Part shown: positions 16,726 through 25,660 of the stretch, in pieces
Layout: every line of letters begins with the position of its first letter
Numbering within the stretch: the first letter of the stretch is position 1
NCBI GenBank assembly: GCA_958295465.1
Contig: OY282353.1
Coordinates: 1,860,001 to 1,924,000, forward strand
DNA: 64,000 bases
Source: an uncultured Gammaproteobacteria bacterium
Lineage (GTDB): Bacteria; Pseudomonadota; Gammaproteobacteria; HK1
Reading direction: 5' to 3'
The notes under the pieces: model-generated
What the model saw: only the letters and a program-made list of their open reading frames with translations
The model's database searches: none
What the model was told of the DNA's origin: nothing
Program-made: the position numbers and the translations under genes

Positions 16726-19700
16726 GTGGCGAAGCCCGACCCCAACATCGCCGCCCACCTCGAATGGCTCGGCTTCGTCCAGCCCACCGGGCTCGTCGTC
16801 TCCGCCCCGGCGCTCGTGCGGGCGGGCGCGATCCTCGACCGGCGCGACGCCGAGGGGCAGCGGCTGCTTCGCGAGTGCGCCGAGGAGCGCAGCTTCCGCC
16901 CGGAGGAGGAGCCGCAATCCTGGCTGCCGGACTTCCGCGCCTTCGCCGCCTCCGTGCTCGGCTGGAACTTCTCCCCGAAAGGGTACGCCGGCACGGACGA
17001 GGCGCCGATTCCCCCCGAACTCGAAGCACTGCTGCCGGACTCCGGGGAGGTTCTGCGACCCGACTTCGCGGTGCGCGCGGAACCGGTGCGGAACGTTCCC
17101 GCGGCGGGGTCCGTCCCTGGGAGCGCGGGTGTCCCGCCCGCCGGGCGCGGAGTCACCTCCGTAGCGGGGTCCGCACCCTCGCCCGTACCCGCATCCGGCG
17201 CGTCCGCGTCGCCGGAGTCCGGCCCGCCGCTTCCCGGCGTCCGCGAGAGCACGGCGGCGTACCGGGCGTCCGCCCCCGACAAACCCGGCGTTCCCGGCAC
17301 CCCCGGCGGCTGGCAGCTTCTCGTCCAGGTCTGCGGGCCGGGCGAGGACTTCGACCGCGCGGCGCGCGTCGGCGGACGCCGGGGCAACGGCAGCGGCAGC
17401 CTGGAAATCTCGCCCCACGGGCGCATGGAGCGGCTGCTCCGACACACCGGCGTGCCGGCGGGCCTCCTCTTCAACGGCCTTTCGCTCCGCCTCGTCTCCG
17501 CGCCGCGCGGCGAAAGCTCCGGCTGGCTCGACTTCCGGGTGCCGGACATGTGCCAGAGCGCGGGCCGCCCCATCTCCACCGCCATGCGCCTGCTGCTCAG
17601 GGAAAACCGGCTCCTCGCCGTGCCGCATCCGCAACGCCTCGCCGGCCTGCTGGCGGACAGCCGCAAGTTCCAGAACGAGGTGAGCGAGCGCTTGGCCGAA
17701 CAGGTGCTGCACGCCCTCTACGAGCTGCTGCGCGGCTTCCAGGCCGCGCACGACGCCTCGAAGGGCGCGCTCCTCGACGAGCCGCTGGCCGCGAACCCGG
17801 ACAACATCTACCGCGGGCTGCTCACCCTCGTGCTGCGCCTTGTCTTCCTGCTCTACGCGGAGGAGCGGGACATGCTGCCGCAGGATGACACCTTCCTCGG
17901 CGCCTACTCGCTGGCCGGCCTGCACGAGCGGCTGCGCGAAGACGCGGCCCTGCACCCGGACACCATGGACCAGCGCTACGGCGCGTATGCGCAGCTTCTC
18001 GTCCTGTTCCGCATGGTCCATGACGGCGCCCGCGCGGGCGGCATGGCGCTGCCGCCGCGCCACGGCGCCCTGTTCGACCCCGATCGCTACCGCTTCCTGG
18101 AAGGCCGCACGGAAGGCGGCGCCCGGCAGATCCACGAGCGGATCGAGCCGCCGCTCGTCCCCGACGGCACCATCTACCGGGTGCTTCAGAAGCTCATCGT
18201 CCTGGACGGCGAGCGCATCTCCTACCGCGCCCTGGACGTCGAGCACATCGGCTCCGTCTACGAAACCATGATGGGCTTCCGGCTGGAGACGGCGGCGGGG
18301 TGCTCCGCCGCCATCCGGGCCGCGAAGAAGCACGGTGCCCCCGCCACCGTGGACGTCGAAGCGCTGCTGCGCGAAGCGCCGGCCCGGCGCGCGAAGTGGA
18401 TCCAGGACCGCACCGACCGCAAGCTCACCGACCGGGTGAAGCAGGCGGTGCGGGAGTCGGGGAGTGTCGAGGCGCTGCACGCCGCCCTCGATCCCGTCAT
18501 CGACCGGCACGCGACGCCGGATCTGGTGCCCGCCGGGGCCATGGTGTTGCAACCGAGCGAGGAGCGGCGGCGCTCCGGCTCGCACTACACACCCCGCGAG
18601 CTGACCGGACCTATCGTGCGCACGACCCTGGAACCGGTGGAGCCGATGGAGCCTGAACCGTCCCCTGTTCCGGTGGGCGGTGAATCCGCGGAGCCGGTGG
18701 TACGCACGACCCTGAGACCGGCGGAGCCGCTGGAGCCTGAACCGCCCCCCGGTCCGGTCGGCGGCGAATCCGCGGAGCCGGTGGTACACACGACCCTGGA
18801 ACCGGTGGAGCCGCTGGCGCCTGAACCGTCCCCTGGTCCGGTGGGCGGTGAATCCGCGGAGCCGGTGGTACACACGACCCTGGAACCGGTGGAGCCGCTG
18901 GCGCCTGAACCATCCCCCGGTCCGGTGGGCAGGAAATCCGCGGAGCCGGTGGTACGCACGACCCTGAGACCGGTTCTGGGCCGATTGCGCGGCGGACGGA
19001 GCAAACCGCCCCGACCCGAACGGATCCTCGACCTCAAGATCAGCGACCCGGCGATGGGCTCCGGCGCCTTCCTGGTCGAAGCCTGCCGCCAGCTCGCCGA
19101 TGCGTTGGTCGAGTCGTGGCGCGCGCACGACGCGGTGCCCGAGATCCCGCCCGACGAGGACGAAGTGATCTTCGCCCGTCGCCTGGTCGCCCAACGCTGC
19201 CTCTACGGCGTGGACCGCAACCCCGTGGCCGTGGATCTCGCCAAGCTGTCGCTGTGGCTCGTGACCTTGGCGAAGGACCACCCGCTCACCTTCCTGGACC
19301 ACGCCTTGCGGCACGGCGACTCCCTGGTCGGCCTCACCCGGACGCAGATCGAGGCGTTCCACTGGGAGGGGGATGCGCCGAAGTTCCAGGCCGGCTTCGA
19401 GGTCATGCGGGTGCGCGAGCACCTGAAGGAGATCGCCGCCCTCCGCCGGCGCATCCGCGAGGCCGGCGAGGAGGTCTCCGACCGGGAGCGGCGCCTGCTG
19501 TGGCGCGGGGTGGAGGACGCGCTCGGCGAGGCGGCCGTCTTCGGCGATCTGGTGCTGGCCGCGTTCTTCGAGCACGCGAAGCCGAAGGAGCGCGAGGCCC
19601 TGCGCGCGCGGATCGCCGATGCGGTCGTGCACGGCGAGACGCACCGATACCGAAGCTGGCTCGAAGAGCTGCGGGGCGGCGAGTCGCCGCTCGCCCCCTT

Positions 19701-21513
19701 CCATTGGGAGATCGAGTTCCCGGAGGTCTTCGAGCGAGAGAACCCCGGCTTCGATGCGATGGTGGGGAATCCGCCTTTCGCGGGAAAGAACACGGTGGCC
19801 GCGGCCAACGTCGCCGGCTACCCGGACTGGCTCAAGCAGGCGCACCCGGAGAGCCATGGCAACGCCGATCTGGTGGCGCACTTCTTCCGCCGCGCCTTCG
19901 ATCTGGTGCGCCGGGACGGCGCCTTCGGCCTCATCGCTACCAACACCATCGCCCAGGGCGACACGCGTTCGACCGGGCTGCGCTGGATCTGCGAGCACGG
20001 CGGCGAGATCTATCGGGCGCGGCGGCGGGTGAAGTGGCCCGGCCTCGCGGCGGTGGTGGTGAGCGTGCTGCACGTCGCCAAAGGCCGCTTCCCCGGCGGC
20101 GCACAGCATCTCGGCGACAAGGCGGCGCCTGACCATGGGTTCGGGACCTTGTCGGCCGGCTCCTTCCCCGGCGTGAAGCGTCTCGACGGCGAAGCGGCCG
20201 AGACGATCACCGCGTTCCTGTTCCACCGGGGCGGCCACGACGATCCGGCGCGGCTGGCCGCGAACGCGGGGAAGAGCTTCGTGGGAAGCTACGTCCTCGG
20301 CATGGGCTTCACCTTCGACGACACCGACCCGAAGGGTGTCGCCACGCCGCTCGCCGAGATGCGGCGGCTCATCGAAGCGAACCCGCGCAACCGGCAGGCG
20401 ATTTTCCCCTACATCGGCGGGGAGGAAGTGAACACGAGCCCGACCCACGCCCACCATCGCTACGTCATCAACTTCCGGGACTATCCGTTGCGCCGGGAGG
20501 AGAAAGCCTGGGAGGCACGGGCGGGTGTCGGGGAATCGTGGGCAGACGCTGACGACGAACGCAGCCGGGAACTGCGGCGGCAGCCGATCGTGCCGTTCGA
20601 CTACCCGGAGCCGGTGGCGGCGGACTGGCCGGAGTTGCTGGCGATTGTGGAGGAGCGGGTGAAGCCGGAGCGGATGAAGCTTGGCGACAACGGTGATGCT
20701 AAACGTCGAAAGGAGAAGTATTGGTTGTGGGGCCGATACACCCCGTCGCTGTTCGCCGCCACCGCCGGGTTGGAACGGGTGCTCGCGATCTCCCGCATTG
20801 GCCAACATGCAGCATTCACGTTCCTGCCGAACGACATGGTGTACGCGGAGGCGACGATCGTCTTCCCATTTGATACCCACGCTGCCTTCTGCGCCCTCCA
20901 ATCCCGCCCCCACGAAATCTGGGCACGCTTCTTCGGCTCCTCCATGAAGGACGACCTCCGCTACACCCCCTCCGACTGCTTCGAGACCTTCCCCTTCCCC
21001 GAGGGCTGGGAGACCCACCCCGACCTCGAAGCCGCCGGCAAGGCGTACTACGACTTCCGCGCCGTCCTGATTGTGGAGAACGACGAGGGCCTGACCAAGA
21101 CCTACAACCGCTTCCACGACCGCGACGAGGATCATCCCGACATCGTCAGGCTCCGCGACCTGCACGCCGCCATGGACCGCGCCGTCCTCGACGCCTACGG
21201 CTGGCGGGACATCGCCACCGACTGCAAATTCCGCCTCGACTACGCGATCGACGAGGAGGAGTGGAGCCGCCGCAAGAAGCCCTGGCGCTACCGCTGGCCC
21301 GACGCCATCCGCGACGAAGTCCTCGCCCGCCTCCTGGAACTGAACGCCGAACATGCTGCCGAGGAAGCCCGCGCCGGTGCCGCCGCCCGCACAAGCGCCG
21401 CCGTCCGCGCCAAACCAGCTCCCGGACGACCCCGACGCCAAACGGCCAAGGCAGGCCGTCGCCACCCCATGACCGCCGAACCGAGATCTCTCTGGGATTC
21501 GTCCGATGGCTGA
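16726..21513 (+). CDS. drmMI: DISARM class 1 N6-adenine methyltransferase DrmMI
   Basis: This 1595-aa protein is the methyltransferase that marks host DNA in class 1 DISARM. The N-terminal 600 residues form a helical region seen in Type IIG/DrmMI proteins. The SAM-binding motif I is DPAMGSGAF (from D774) and catalytic motif IV is NPPF (N1015). A specificity-like region follows, with FGSSMKDDLRYTPSDCFETFPFPEG near 1400. GTG 16726 has AAGGGA eight bases upstream. It is longer than usual because of a Pro/Gly/Ser-rich insert near residues 120-190 and a 28-residue tandem repeat near 633-746, placed between HYTPRELTGPIVRTTLEPV and the motif I domain. The frame is intact. Class 1 order normally has drmD directly upstream; here about 6 kb of cargo intervenes. 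Confidence 0.88.
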   Translation: MAKPDPNIAAHLEWLGFVQPTGLVVSAPALVRAGAILDRRDAEGQRLLRECAEERSFRPEEEPQSWLPDFRAFAASVLGWNFSPKGYAGTDEAPIPPELEALLPDSGEVLRPDFAVRAEPVRNVPAAGSVPGSAGVPPAGRGVTSVAGSAPSPVPASGASASPESGPPLPGVRESTAAYRASAPDKPGVPGTPGGWQLLVQVCGPGEDFDRAARVGGRRGNGSGSLEISPHGRMERLLRHTGVPAGLLFNGLSLRLVSAPRGESSGWLDFRVPDMCQSAGRPISTAMRLLLRENRLLAVPHPQRLAGLLADSRKFQNEVSERLAEQVLHALYELLRGFQAAHDASKGALLDEPLAANPDNIYRGLLTLVLRLVFLLYAEERDMLPQDDTFLGAYSLAGLHERLREDAALHPDTMDQRYGAYAQLLVLFRMVHDGARAGGMALPPRHGALFDPDRYRFLEGRTEGGARQIHERIEPPLVPDGTIYRVLQKLIVLDGERISYRALDVEHIGSVYETMMGFRLETAAGCSAAIRAAKKHGAPATVDVEALLREAPARRAKWIQDRTDRKLTDRVKQAVRESGSVEALHAALDPVIDRHATPDLVPAGAMVLQPSEERRRSGSHYTPRELTGPIVRTTLEPVEPMEPEPSPVPVGGESAEPVVRTTLRPAEPLEPEPPPGPVGGESAEPVVHTTLEPVEPLAPEPSPGPVGGESAEPVVHTTLEPVEPLAPEPSPGPVGRKSAEPVVRTTLRPVLGRLRGGRSKPPRPERILDLKISDPAMGSGAFLVEACRQLADALVESWRAHDAVPEIPPDEDEVIFARRLVAQRCLYGVDRNPVAVDLAKLSLWLVTLAKDHPLTFLDHALRHGDSLVGLTRTQIEAFHWEGDAPKFQAGFEVMRVREHLKEIAALRRRIREAGEEVSDRERRLLWRGVEDALGEAAVFGDLVLAAFFEHAKPKEREALRARIADAVVHGETHRYRSWLEELRGGESPLAPFHWEIEFPEVFERENPGFDAMVGNPPFAGKNTVAAANVAGYPDWLKQAHPESHGNADLVAHFFRRAFDLVRRDGAFGLIATNTIAQGDTRSTGLRWICEHGGEIYRARRRVKWPGLAAVVVSVLHVAKGRFPGGAQHLGDKAAPDHGFGTLSAGSFPGVKRLDGEAAETITAFLFHRGGHDDPARLAANAGKSFVGSYVLGMGFTFDDTDPKGVATPLAEMRRLIEANPRNRQAIFPYIGGEEVNTSPTHAHHRYVINFRDYPLRREEKAWEARAGVGESWADADDERSRELRRQPIVPFDYPEPVAADWPELLAIVEERVKPERMKLGDNGDAKRRKEKYWLWGRYTPSLFAATAGLERVLAISRIGQHAAFTFLPNDMVYAEATIVFPFDTHAAFCALQSRPHEIWARFFGSSMKDDLRYTPSDCFETFPFPEGWETHPDLEAAGKAYYDFRAVLIVENDEGLTKTYNRFHDRDEDHPDIVRLRDLHAAMDRAVLDAYGWRDIATDCKFRLDYAIDEEEWSRRKKPWRYRWPDAIRDEVLARLLELNAEHAAEEARAGAAARTSAAVRAKPAPGRPRRQTAKAGRRHPMTAEPRSLWDSSDG
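18622..18966 (+). repeat. 84-bp tandem repeat, four units, inside drmMI
   Basis: The marker ACGACCCTG recurs at exactly 84-base steps (18622, 18706, 18790, 18874, 18958), giving four 28-residue units rich in Glu/Pro plus a partial edge. The repeated VVRTTL core copies the native PIVRTTLEPV segment just upstream, so the array probably grew by tandem duplication of a stretch of the gene. The last two full units are nearly identical, which suggests recent copying. Confidence 0.92.
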
Positions 21514-21584
21514 ACCGCGCGGCCTTTCGGAGGATAATCCCCCGAACGAGTCCGACCCCGAAGCCAGCGCGGGAGGACAGGAAG

Positions 21585-21986
21585 ATGCCGATGGACAGGA
21601 AGATCAAGCACCTGGAATTCATCCAGGGCGTAATCAACCGCCTCGCATCCGACTCGTTTCGGATGAAGGGCTGGTGCGTGGTCTTGGTCGCCGCCCTGTT
21701 CGTCCTGCTGGCACGGGAAGGCCGGATCGAATTCGTGGGTGTCGCTCTGGTTCCGGTCCTTTTCTTCTGGGGGCTCGACGGCTACTTCCTGTGGCAGGAG
21801 CGCCTGTTCCGCGCACTGTACGACCACGTGCGGGTCCTGAAGGAAGACGAAGTCGACTTCTCGATGGATGTCAGCGCGCTCAAGAAAGACCGCTCGCGAA
21901 CCTGGCTAAACGCCACGCTCTCCCGAACCATGCTCTTCTACGGTGCGCTGGCCATCGCCATCGGCCTGACAATAGCCATCTGCTAA
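21585..21986 (+). CDS. Small membrane protein next to a TIR gene
   Basis: This 133-aa protein has three hydrophobic segments (about 28-43, 49-68, 114-132) and a charged middle with ALYDHVRVLKEDEVDF. The start is ATG 21585 with GGGAGG eight bases upstream. It ends 19 bases before the TIR-like gene, so the two are likely one operon. I know no enzymatic motif in it. By analogy with defence systems that pair a TIR sensor with a membrane-spanning effector, it could be a pore-forming or membrane-disrupting partner; that role is inference. Confidence 0.65.
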   Translation: MPMDRKIKHLEFIQGVINRLASDSFRMKGWCVVLVAALFVLLAREGRIEFVGVALVPVLFFWGLDGYFLWQERLFRALYDHVRVLKEDEVDFSMDVSALKKDRSRTWLNATLSRTMLFYGALAIAIGLTIAIC

Positions 21987-22005
21987 CCAAAGAAGGAGAC
22001 ACACA

Positions 22006-22449
22006 ATGGCACGCAGAGTCTTTTTCAGCTTCGAATACGAGCACGATGTGTCTCGTGCGATGGTCGTCCGCAACAGTTGGGTGACACAAGGCAAAGAAGC
22101 AGCCGGTTTCTCGGATGCCGCAGCTTTCGAGGAAGTCAAGAGAGGAGGTGATGCAGCCATCAAAAGGTGGATTAGAGAACAATTGAAGGGCACATCGGTC
22201 ACCGTTGTGCTGGTCGGCTCTCAAACCTGTTCCAGTCGATACGTCCAATATGAGATCGGACAAAGTGTAGACCGAGGCAACGGCTTGCTCGGAATCGACG
22301 TAAGCAAGATCAAAGATCTCAATGGGAATACAACTCAACGATGTGGTGAAATACCAAAAGGTTATCCGTTCTATTTGTGGAACAAGGATGATGGTTACAA
22401 CAATATGGGTAGTTGGATAGAACAAGCAGCTAAAGCTGCAGGCCGCTGA
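22006..22449 (+). CDS. TIR-like protein (MTH538/DUF1863 type, ThsB-like)
   Basis: This 147-aa protein has the compact TIR-like fold found in Thoeris ThsB, which makes a cyclic ADP-ribose signal from NAD on phage infection. Visible are the first strand RRVFFSFEYEHD, a basic-aromatic helix, the strand VTVVLVGSQT, and SRYVQYEIGQS with E83 in the place of the TIR glutamate. A GLLGIDVSKIKD strand follows. AAGGAG seven bases upstream supports ATG 22006. There is no ThsA gene nearby; the neighbour is a small membrane protein. Base composition drops to much lower GC from about here to 24.2 kb, which points to recent acquisition. Confidence 0.78.
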   Translation: MARRVFFSFEYEHDVSRAMVVRNSWVTQGKEAAGFSDAAAFEEVKRGGDAAIKRWIREQLKGTSVTVVLVGSQTCSSRYVQYEIGQSVDRGNGLLGIDVSKIKDLNGNTTQRCGEIPKGYPFYLWNKDDGYNNMGSWIEQAAKAAGR

Positions 22450-22515
22450 TAAACCGGAAACCTTACTTGGATGGAGAAGTACGCATCACAGCACAAACAC
22501 TGAGCAATTGAGAAA

Positions 22516-23220
22516 ATGACCGCTAAGAATTCAAATCCTGACCGATTTATCGCGGATCAGATGTATGAGAATGGTTATGTTCTGCTCAATAATTGGCGCT
22601 ACGGAGAGACAACAACTACCGTTGGGAGATCGACTGGTACTGTGATAGACATTCGCTCTCTACTGCCTCGGAGTGGTATACCTACAATCCAAACGTTGAA
22701 ACCTCGTCGCAGGATCAATTCTTCAAGAAATAGATATAGTGGTACATATGGTCTCGACGAGTTTCCCCTCCACACCGATCTTGCACACTGGGTATGCCCA
22801 CCCCGATATCTTATGCTACGGTGCCTGAAAGGATCGCATGCTGTGGTCACTAGACTTTTGTCCAATTCAGTGCTTGCAGCGATGCTGACGCCGGACGGCC
22901 TACACCGGGCTCTAGCACGGCCAAGACGCCCCGGGCGGAATGGTGTACTCTGCTTACTTCCGCTCATGTTTTGTGTAGAAGGGATTTCGGGATTTAGGTG
23001 GGATCCTTTGTTCTTAGTGCCAATGAATAGAGCCGCAAATCGAGTAGCAGAGTTCATGTCCACTAGTTCTTGCTACCACTCGAAATCGGTAGTATTGAGT
23101 AAGCCTGGAGATACGCTTATAGTAGATAACTGGCGCTGCCTGCATGGTCGAAGCAAAGTCTCTGTAGTTGATCTGGATCGGCAGATAGAGCGAATCTACC
23201 TATCGGAGATCTACTCATGA
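22516..23220 (+). CDS. TauD/TfdA-like Fe(II)/2-oxoglutarate oxygenase
   Basis: This 234-aa protein shows the metal site of TauD-like oxygenases: H86-T-D88 in FPLHTDLAHWV and a distal H210 in DNWRCLHGR. R223 or R226 in RQIERIYL is placed to bind 2-oxoglutarate. The GDTLIVDNWRCLHGR segment is characteristic. At 234 residues it is a little shorter than classical TauD. The gene is low in GC. Its stop overlaps the next start as ATGA, so it is coupled to the HEPN-like zinc protein. The substrate is unknown; the pairing argues for a joint role such as modifying a small molecule, RNA or protein. Confidence 0.72.
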   Translation: MTAKNSNPDRFIADQMYENGYVLLNNWRYGETTTTVGRSTGTVIDIRSLLPRSGIPTIQTLKPRRRINSSRNRYSGTYGLDEFPLHTDLAHWVCPPRYLMLRCLKGSHAVVTRLLSNSVLAAMLTPDGLHRALARPRRPGRNGVLCLLPLMFCVEGISGFRWDPLFLVPMNRAANRVAEFMSTSSCYHSKSVVLSKPGDTLIVDNWRCLHGRSKVSVVDLDRQIERIYLSEIYS

Positions 23221-24173
23221 GCTCTCGGATGAATCAGAATGGATGGTCTGAGGAATCGCTCGTCAACAAAGCGCGGCTCTATGTAGAACAGATGGAAGCT
23301 TGTGGTGCTGATGATTGGCAGTTCGGATTTTGGTCTGCGCTAAGTTTAGAACTTCTGGCTCGCGCAGCTCTCGCACATTTTTCTCCAGTTCTTTTAGCAG
23401 ACAATAGAGATTGGCGAAATCTGGCACACGCACTTGGCAATAGTCCAACAAGAAAGAGATTTTCACCTAGATCTTTGACGACTATTGACGTATACAAGCG
23501 CCTTGAAGAATTGGTTCCTGCTTTTACCGATGAAATCTTTGGGTTCTGTACTAGTCATGCTGACAGACGAAATTTGGAGATCCATTCAGGAGAACTTGCC
23601 TTCACATCATTAGAAATTTCTGAGTGGCTACCGAAATTCTATCAAGCGTGTAAAGTGCTTCTCGAATCCATGAACAGGAAATTTGGAGAATTTGTGTCAG
23701 ATCCTTTGACAGCACAGCAGATGGTTGATTCAATCGAGGATGCTGCCCAGAAAGCCGTACAGGAGGATATCCGCGCATACAGAACGGTTTGGTCAAACAA
23801 GAGCGACGAGGAACGGGAGAATGCATCGATACGAGCCACAGCGTGGGCGACGCGACATACAGGGCATCGCGTAGTTTGTCCGGCCTGCAATTCTAACGCT
23901 CTTGTTCGGGGTACGCCTAGTGGACCAGTAGCAAGAAATGTAGACGGAGACGAGGTAGTAGAGCGACAAACGCTGCTGCCTTCATCATTCGAGTGTATTG
24001 CGTGTAGGCTACGTATTGCTGGTTTTTCAAAACTTTCAGCATGTGGGCTAGGGGATATATTTGTTGCGAAATCTACGTATACGGCAGCCGAATTCTTTGG
24101 CCTTTACACCGAAGATGAGCTAGAGGAGGCACGTTCCGAGTGGCCAGCCTATGAAGATGATTTCAACGAATAG
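23217..24173 (+). CDS. HEPN-like protein with a zinc-ribbon C-terminus
   Basis: I do not recognise this 318-aa family. The N-terminal 150 residues are helical and contain R118-N-L-E-I-H123, which matches the R-x4-6-H motif of HEPN ribonucleases. From about 215, C221-x2-C224 and C260-x2-C263 form a likely zinc ribbon. The C-terminus is acidic. It is translationally coupled to the upstream TauD-like gene and lies in the same low-GC patch. A nucleic-acid target fits both the HEPN motif and the zinc ribbon, but activity is inference. Confidence 0.6.
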   Translation: MSSRMNQNGWSEESLVNKARLYVEQMEACGADDWQFGFWSALSLELLARAALAHFSPVLLADNRDWRNLAHALGNSPTRKRFSPRSLTTIDVYKRLEELVPAFTDEIFGFCTSHADRRNLEIHSGELAFTSLEISEWLPKFYQACKVLLESMNRKFGEFVSDPLTAQQMVDSIEDAAQKAVQEDIRAYRTVWSNKSDEERENASIRATAWATRHTGHRVVCPACNSNALVRGTPSGPVARNVDGDEVVERQTLLPSSFECIACRLRIAGFSKLSACGLGDIFVAKSTYTAAEFFGLYTEDELEEARSEWPAYEDDFNE

Positions 24174-24339
24174 TGATCCAGCCGTGTTGCAGAGTGATGA
24201 GAATCCAAGTCCAGACAGTCATGAGGGGACCTCACGAAATCCGTTCCAAGGCACCGAGGGTCTCTGGAAGCCGTTGACTTTCCATGTACCGGAGAGGCCA
24301 CAGGAGGGCCGGCGGGCGTTTTCAGGAACTCCCAATTAG
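24151..24339 (+). CDS. Small open reading frame of unknown function
   Basis: This 62-codon frame starts inside the end of the HEPN-like gene (ATG 24151) and ends 17 bases before the KGGVGR ATPase gene. It has a Ser/Asp/Pro-rich start and a basic end, with no motif. Its 3' part overlaps a GCGTTTTCAGG fragment that resembles a block of the MITE-like elements. It may be non-coding. Confidence 0.2.
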   Translation: MKMISTNSDPAVLQSDENPSPDSHEGTSRNPFQGTEGLWKPLTFHVPERPQEGRRAFSGTPN

Positions 24340-24355
24340 CGCAGGACGACTACCC

Positions 24356-25660
24356 ATGAGTGACGCCTTCATTCGTTTCGATGACGTGCGCCGCCGCGTG
24401 GTCGATCTGCTCAGGATGGAGACGGTGCCGGCCAGAGTGCTCCCTCTCTACGTGGTACGGAACCTGTTCGGAAGGGTTCGTATATCCGTATCGGGCGCCG
24501 TCGAGGCGGACGAAACCTGCCGAGACGCCCTGGAACGATTCGCGGAGAGACTGAGCGACGCGCTGGGCGCACATGGTTGCCCCCCAGGGAACACCGTGTT
24601 GTTCGTAGAGTCGTCGATGCTGGATACCCTCGCCGACGCGGCTCAGGAAATCGAAGGTCTCGACGGGGTGTACTGGGTCGATCGCCTGATGACCGGCGGC
24701 GATTGGTGGACGGTCAGTCCGCCGGATCCATCACGTCCGGATGGAAGTCCGCGTCGCTACACCCTTTTCTCGGTCAAGGGCGGGGTCGGGCGCAGCACCA
24801 CTGCCGCGGTTCTCGCCTGGCACTTGGCGCGCAACGGCGAACGGGTGCTGGTCCTCGATCTGGATCTGGAATCCCCCGGATTGTCGTCGGCCATGCTCGA
24901 CCCGAAAACACAGCCGGAGTTCGGCATCACCGACTGGTTCGTGGAGGATCTGGTCGGGCAAGGCGATCGGGTGATCGAAAGGATGACTGCCGAGCCGCCG
25001 TGGCCGCAGGAACTCGAAGGCGCGGTGCGGGTGGTGCCAGCTCACGGCCGCGAACCCGGTGAGTATCTTGCCAAGTTGGGCCGTGTTTACATGGGCACGG
25101 GCGGAACGCCCTGGAACAAGCGCCTCGGTGGTCTGTTGTCACGGCTCGAAGAGCGGTACGAACCGACAGTCGTACTGCTGGAAAGCCGTAGCGGACTGCA
25201 CGACATCGCGGCGGCGACGGTCACCGATCTCGACGCCCAGGTCCTGCTGTTCGCCACCGATTCGGAGAGCAACTGGACCGACTACGGGATCCTCTTCCAT
25301 CACTGGCAGCGCCACGGCCTCGCGCCGAGTATCAGGGACCGCCTGTCGATCGTCTCCGCGCTGACCCCCGAGCTGGATACGGAGCGGTATCTGCTGAGGT
25401 TTCGGCAAAAGGCATGGGATCTGTTCCGGGAACATCTGTACGACGATGCGAACGCCTCTGCCGACTCCGGCGAAGCGTTCTCGTTCGATCTGGACGATGA
25501 ACGTGCCTCCCACGATCCTATCGCCGTCCACTGGACGCGCGGCCTTGCCGCGGGTACCTCGTTGCGCGACCTGGAGCAGACGACCGTGGACCAAGCCTAT
25601 GCCCGGTTCCTGGGACGTTTCGACAGACTCGTGGAAGCGAGCGGCGACGGAGCAGGGTAG
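24356..25660 (+). CDS. KGGVGR-motif ParA/MinD-like ATPase
   Basis: This 434-aa protein has an N-terminal region of about 130 residues without known motif, then a deviant Walker A KGGVGRST (141-148) and a switch-like VLDLDLESPG (166-175). This is the SIMIBI/ParA fold, but with Arg where ParA/MinD have Lys. The usual partition-site partner (ParB) is absent. The start is ATG 24356, with AGGA about ten bases upstream. The stop TAG is followed directly by the next gene's GTG (TAGTG), so the two are coupled. In ParA proteins this motif drives ATP-dependent dimerisation; here it may control the neighbouring NTPase. The role is unknown. Confidence 0.75.
   Translation: MSDAFIRFDDVRRRVVDLLRMETVPARVLPLYVVRNLFGRVRISVSGAVEADETCRDALERFAERLSDALGAHGCPPGNTVLFVESSMLDTLADAAQEIEGLDGVYWVDRLMTGGDWWTVSPPDPSRPDGSPRRYTLFSVKGGVGRSTTAAVLAWHLARNGERVLVLDLDLESPGLSSAMLDPKTQPEFGITDWFVEDLVGQGDRVIERMTAEPPWPQELEGAVRVVPAHGREPGEYLAKLGRVYMGTGGTPWNKRLGGLLSRLEERYEPTVVLLESRSGLHDIAAATVTDLDAQVLLFATDSESNWTDYGILFHHWQRHGLAPSIRDRLSIVSALTPELDTERYLLRFRQKAWDLFREHLYDDANASADSGEAFSFDLDDERASHDPIAVHWTRGLAAGTSLRDLEQTTVDQAYARFLGRFDRLVEASGDGAG

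Noticed and set aside
16387..21465. 1692-codon open frame on the minus strand
   Set aside because: It is antisense to drmMI, has Gly/Arg/His-rich composition without any family motif, and exists only because of high third-position GC in drmMI.
21585..22449. Complete Thoeris system
   Set aside because: The TIR protein is ThsB-like, but no ThsA (SIR2/SLOG) gene is present, so it is not called Thoeris.
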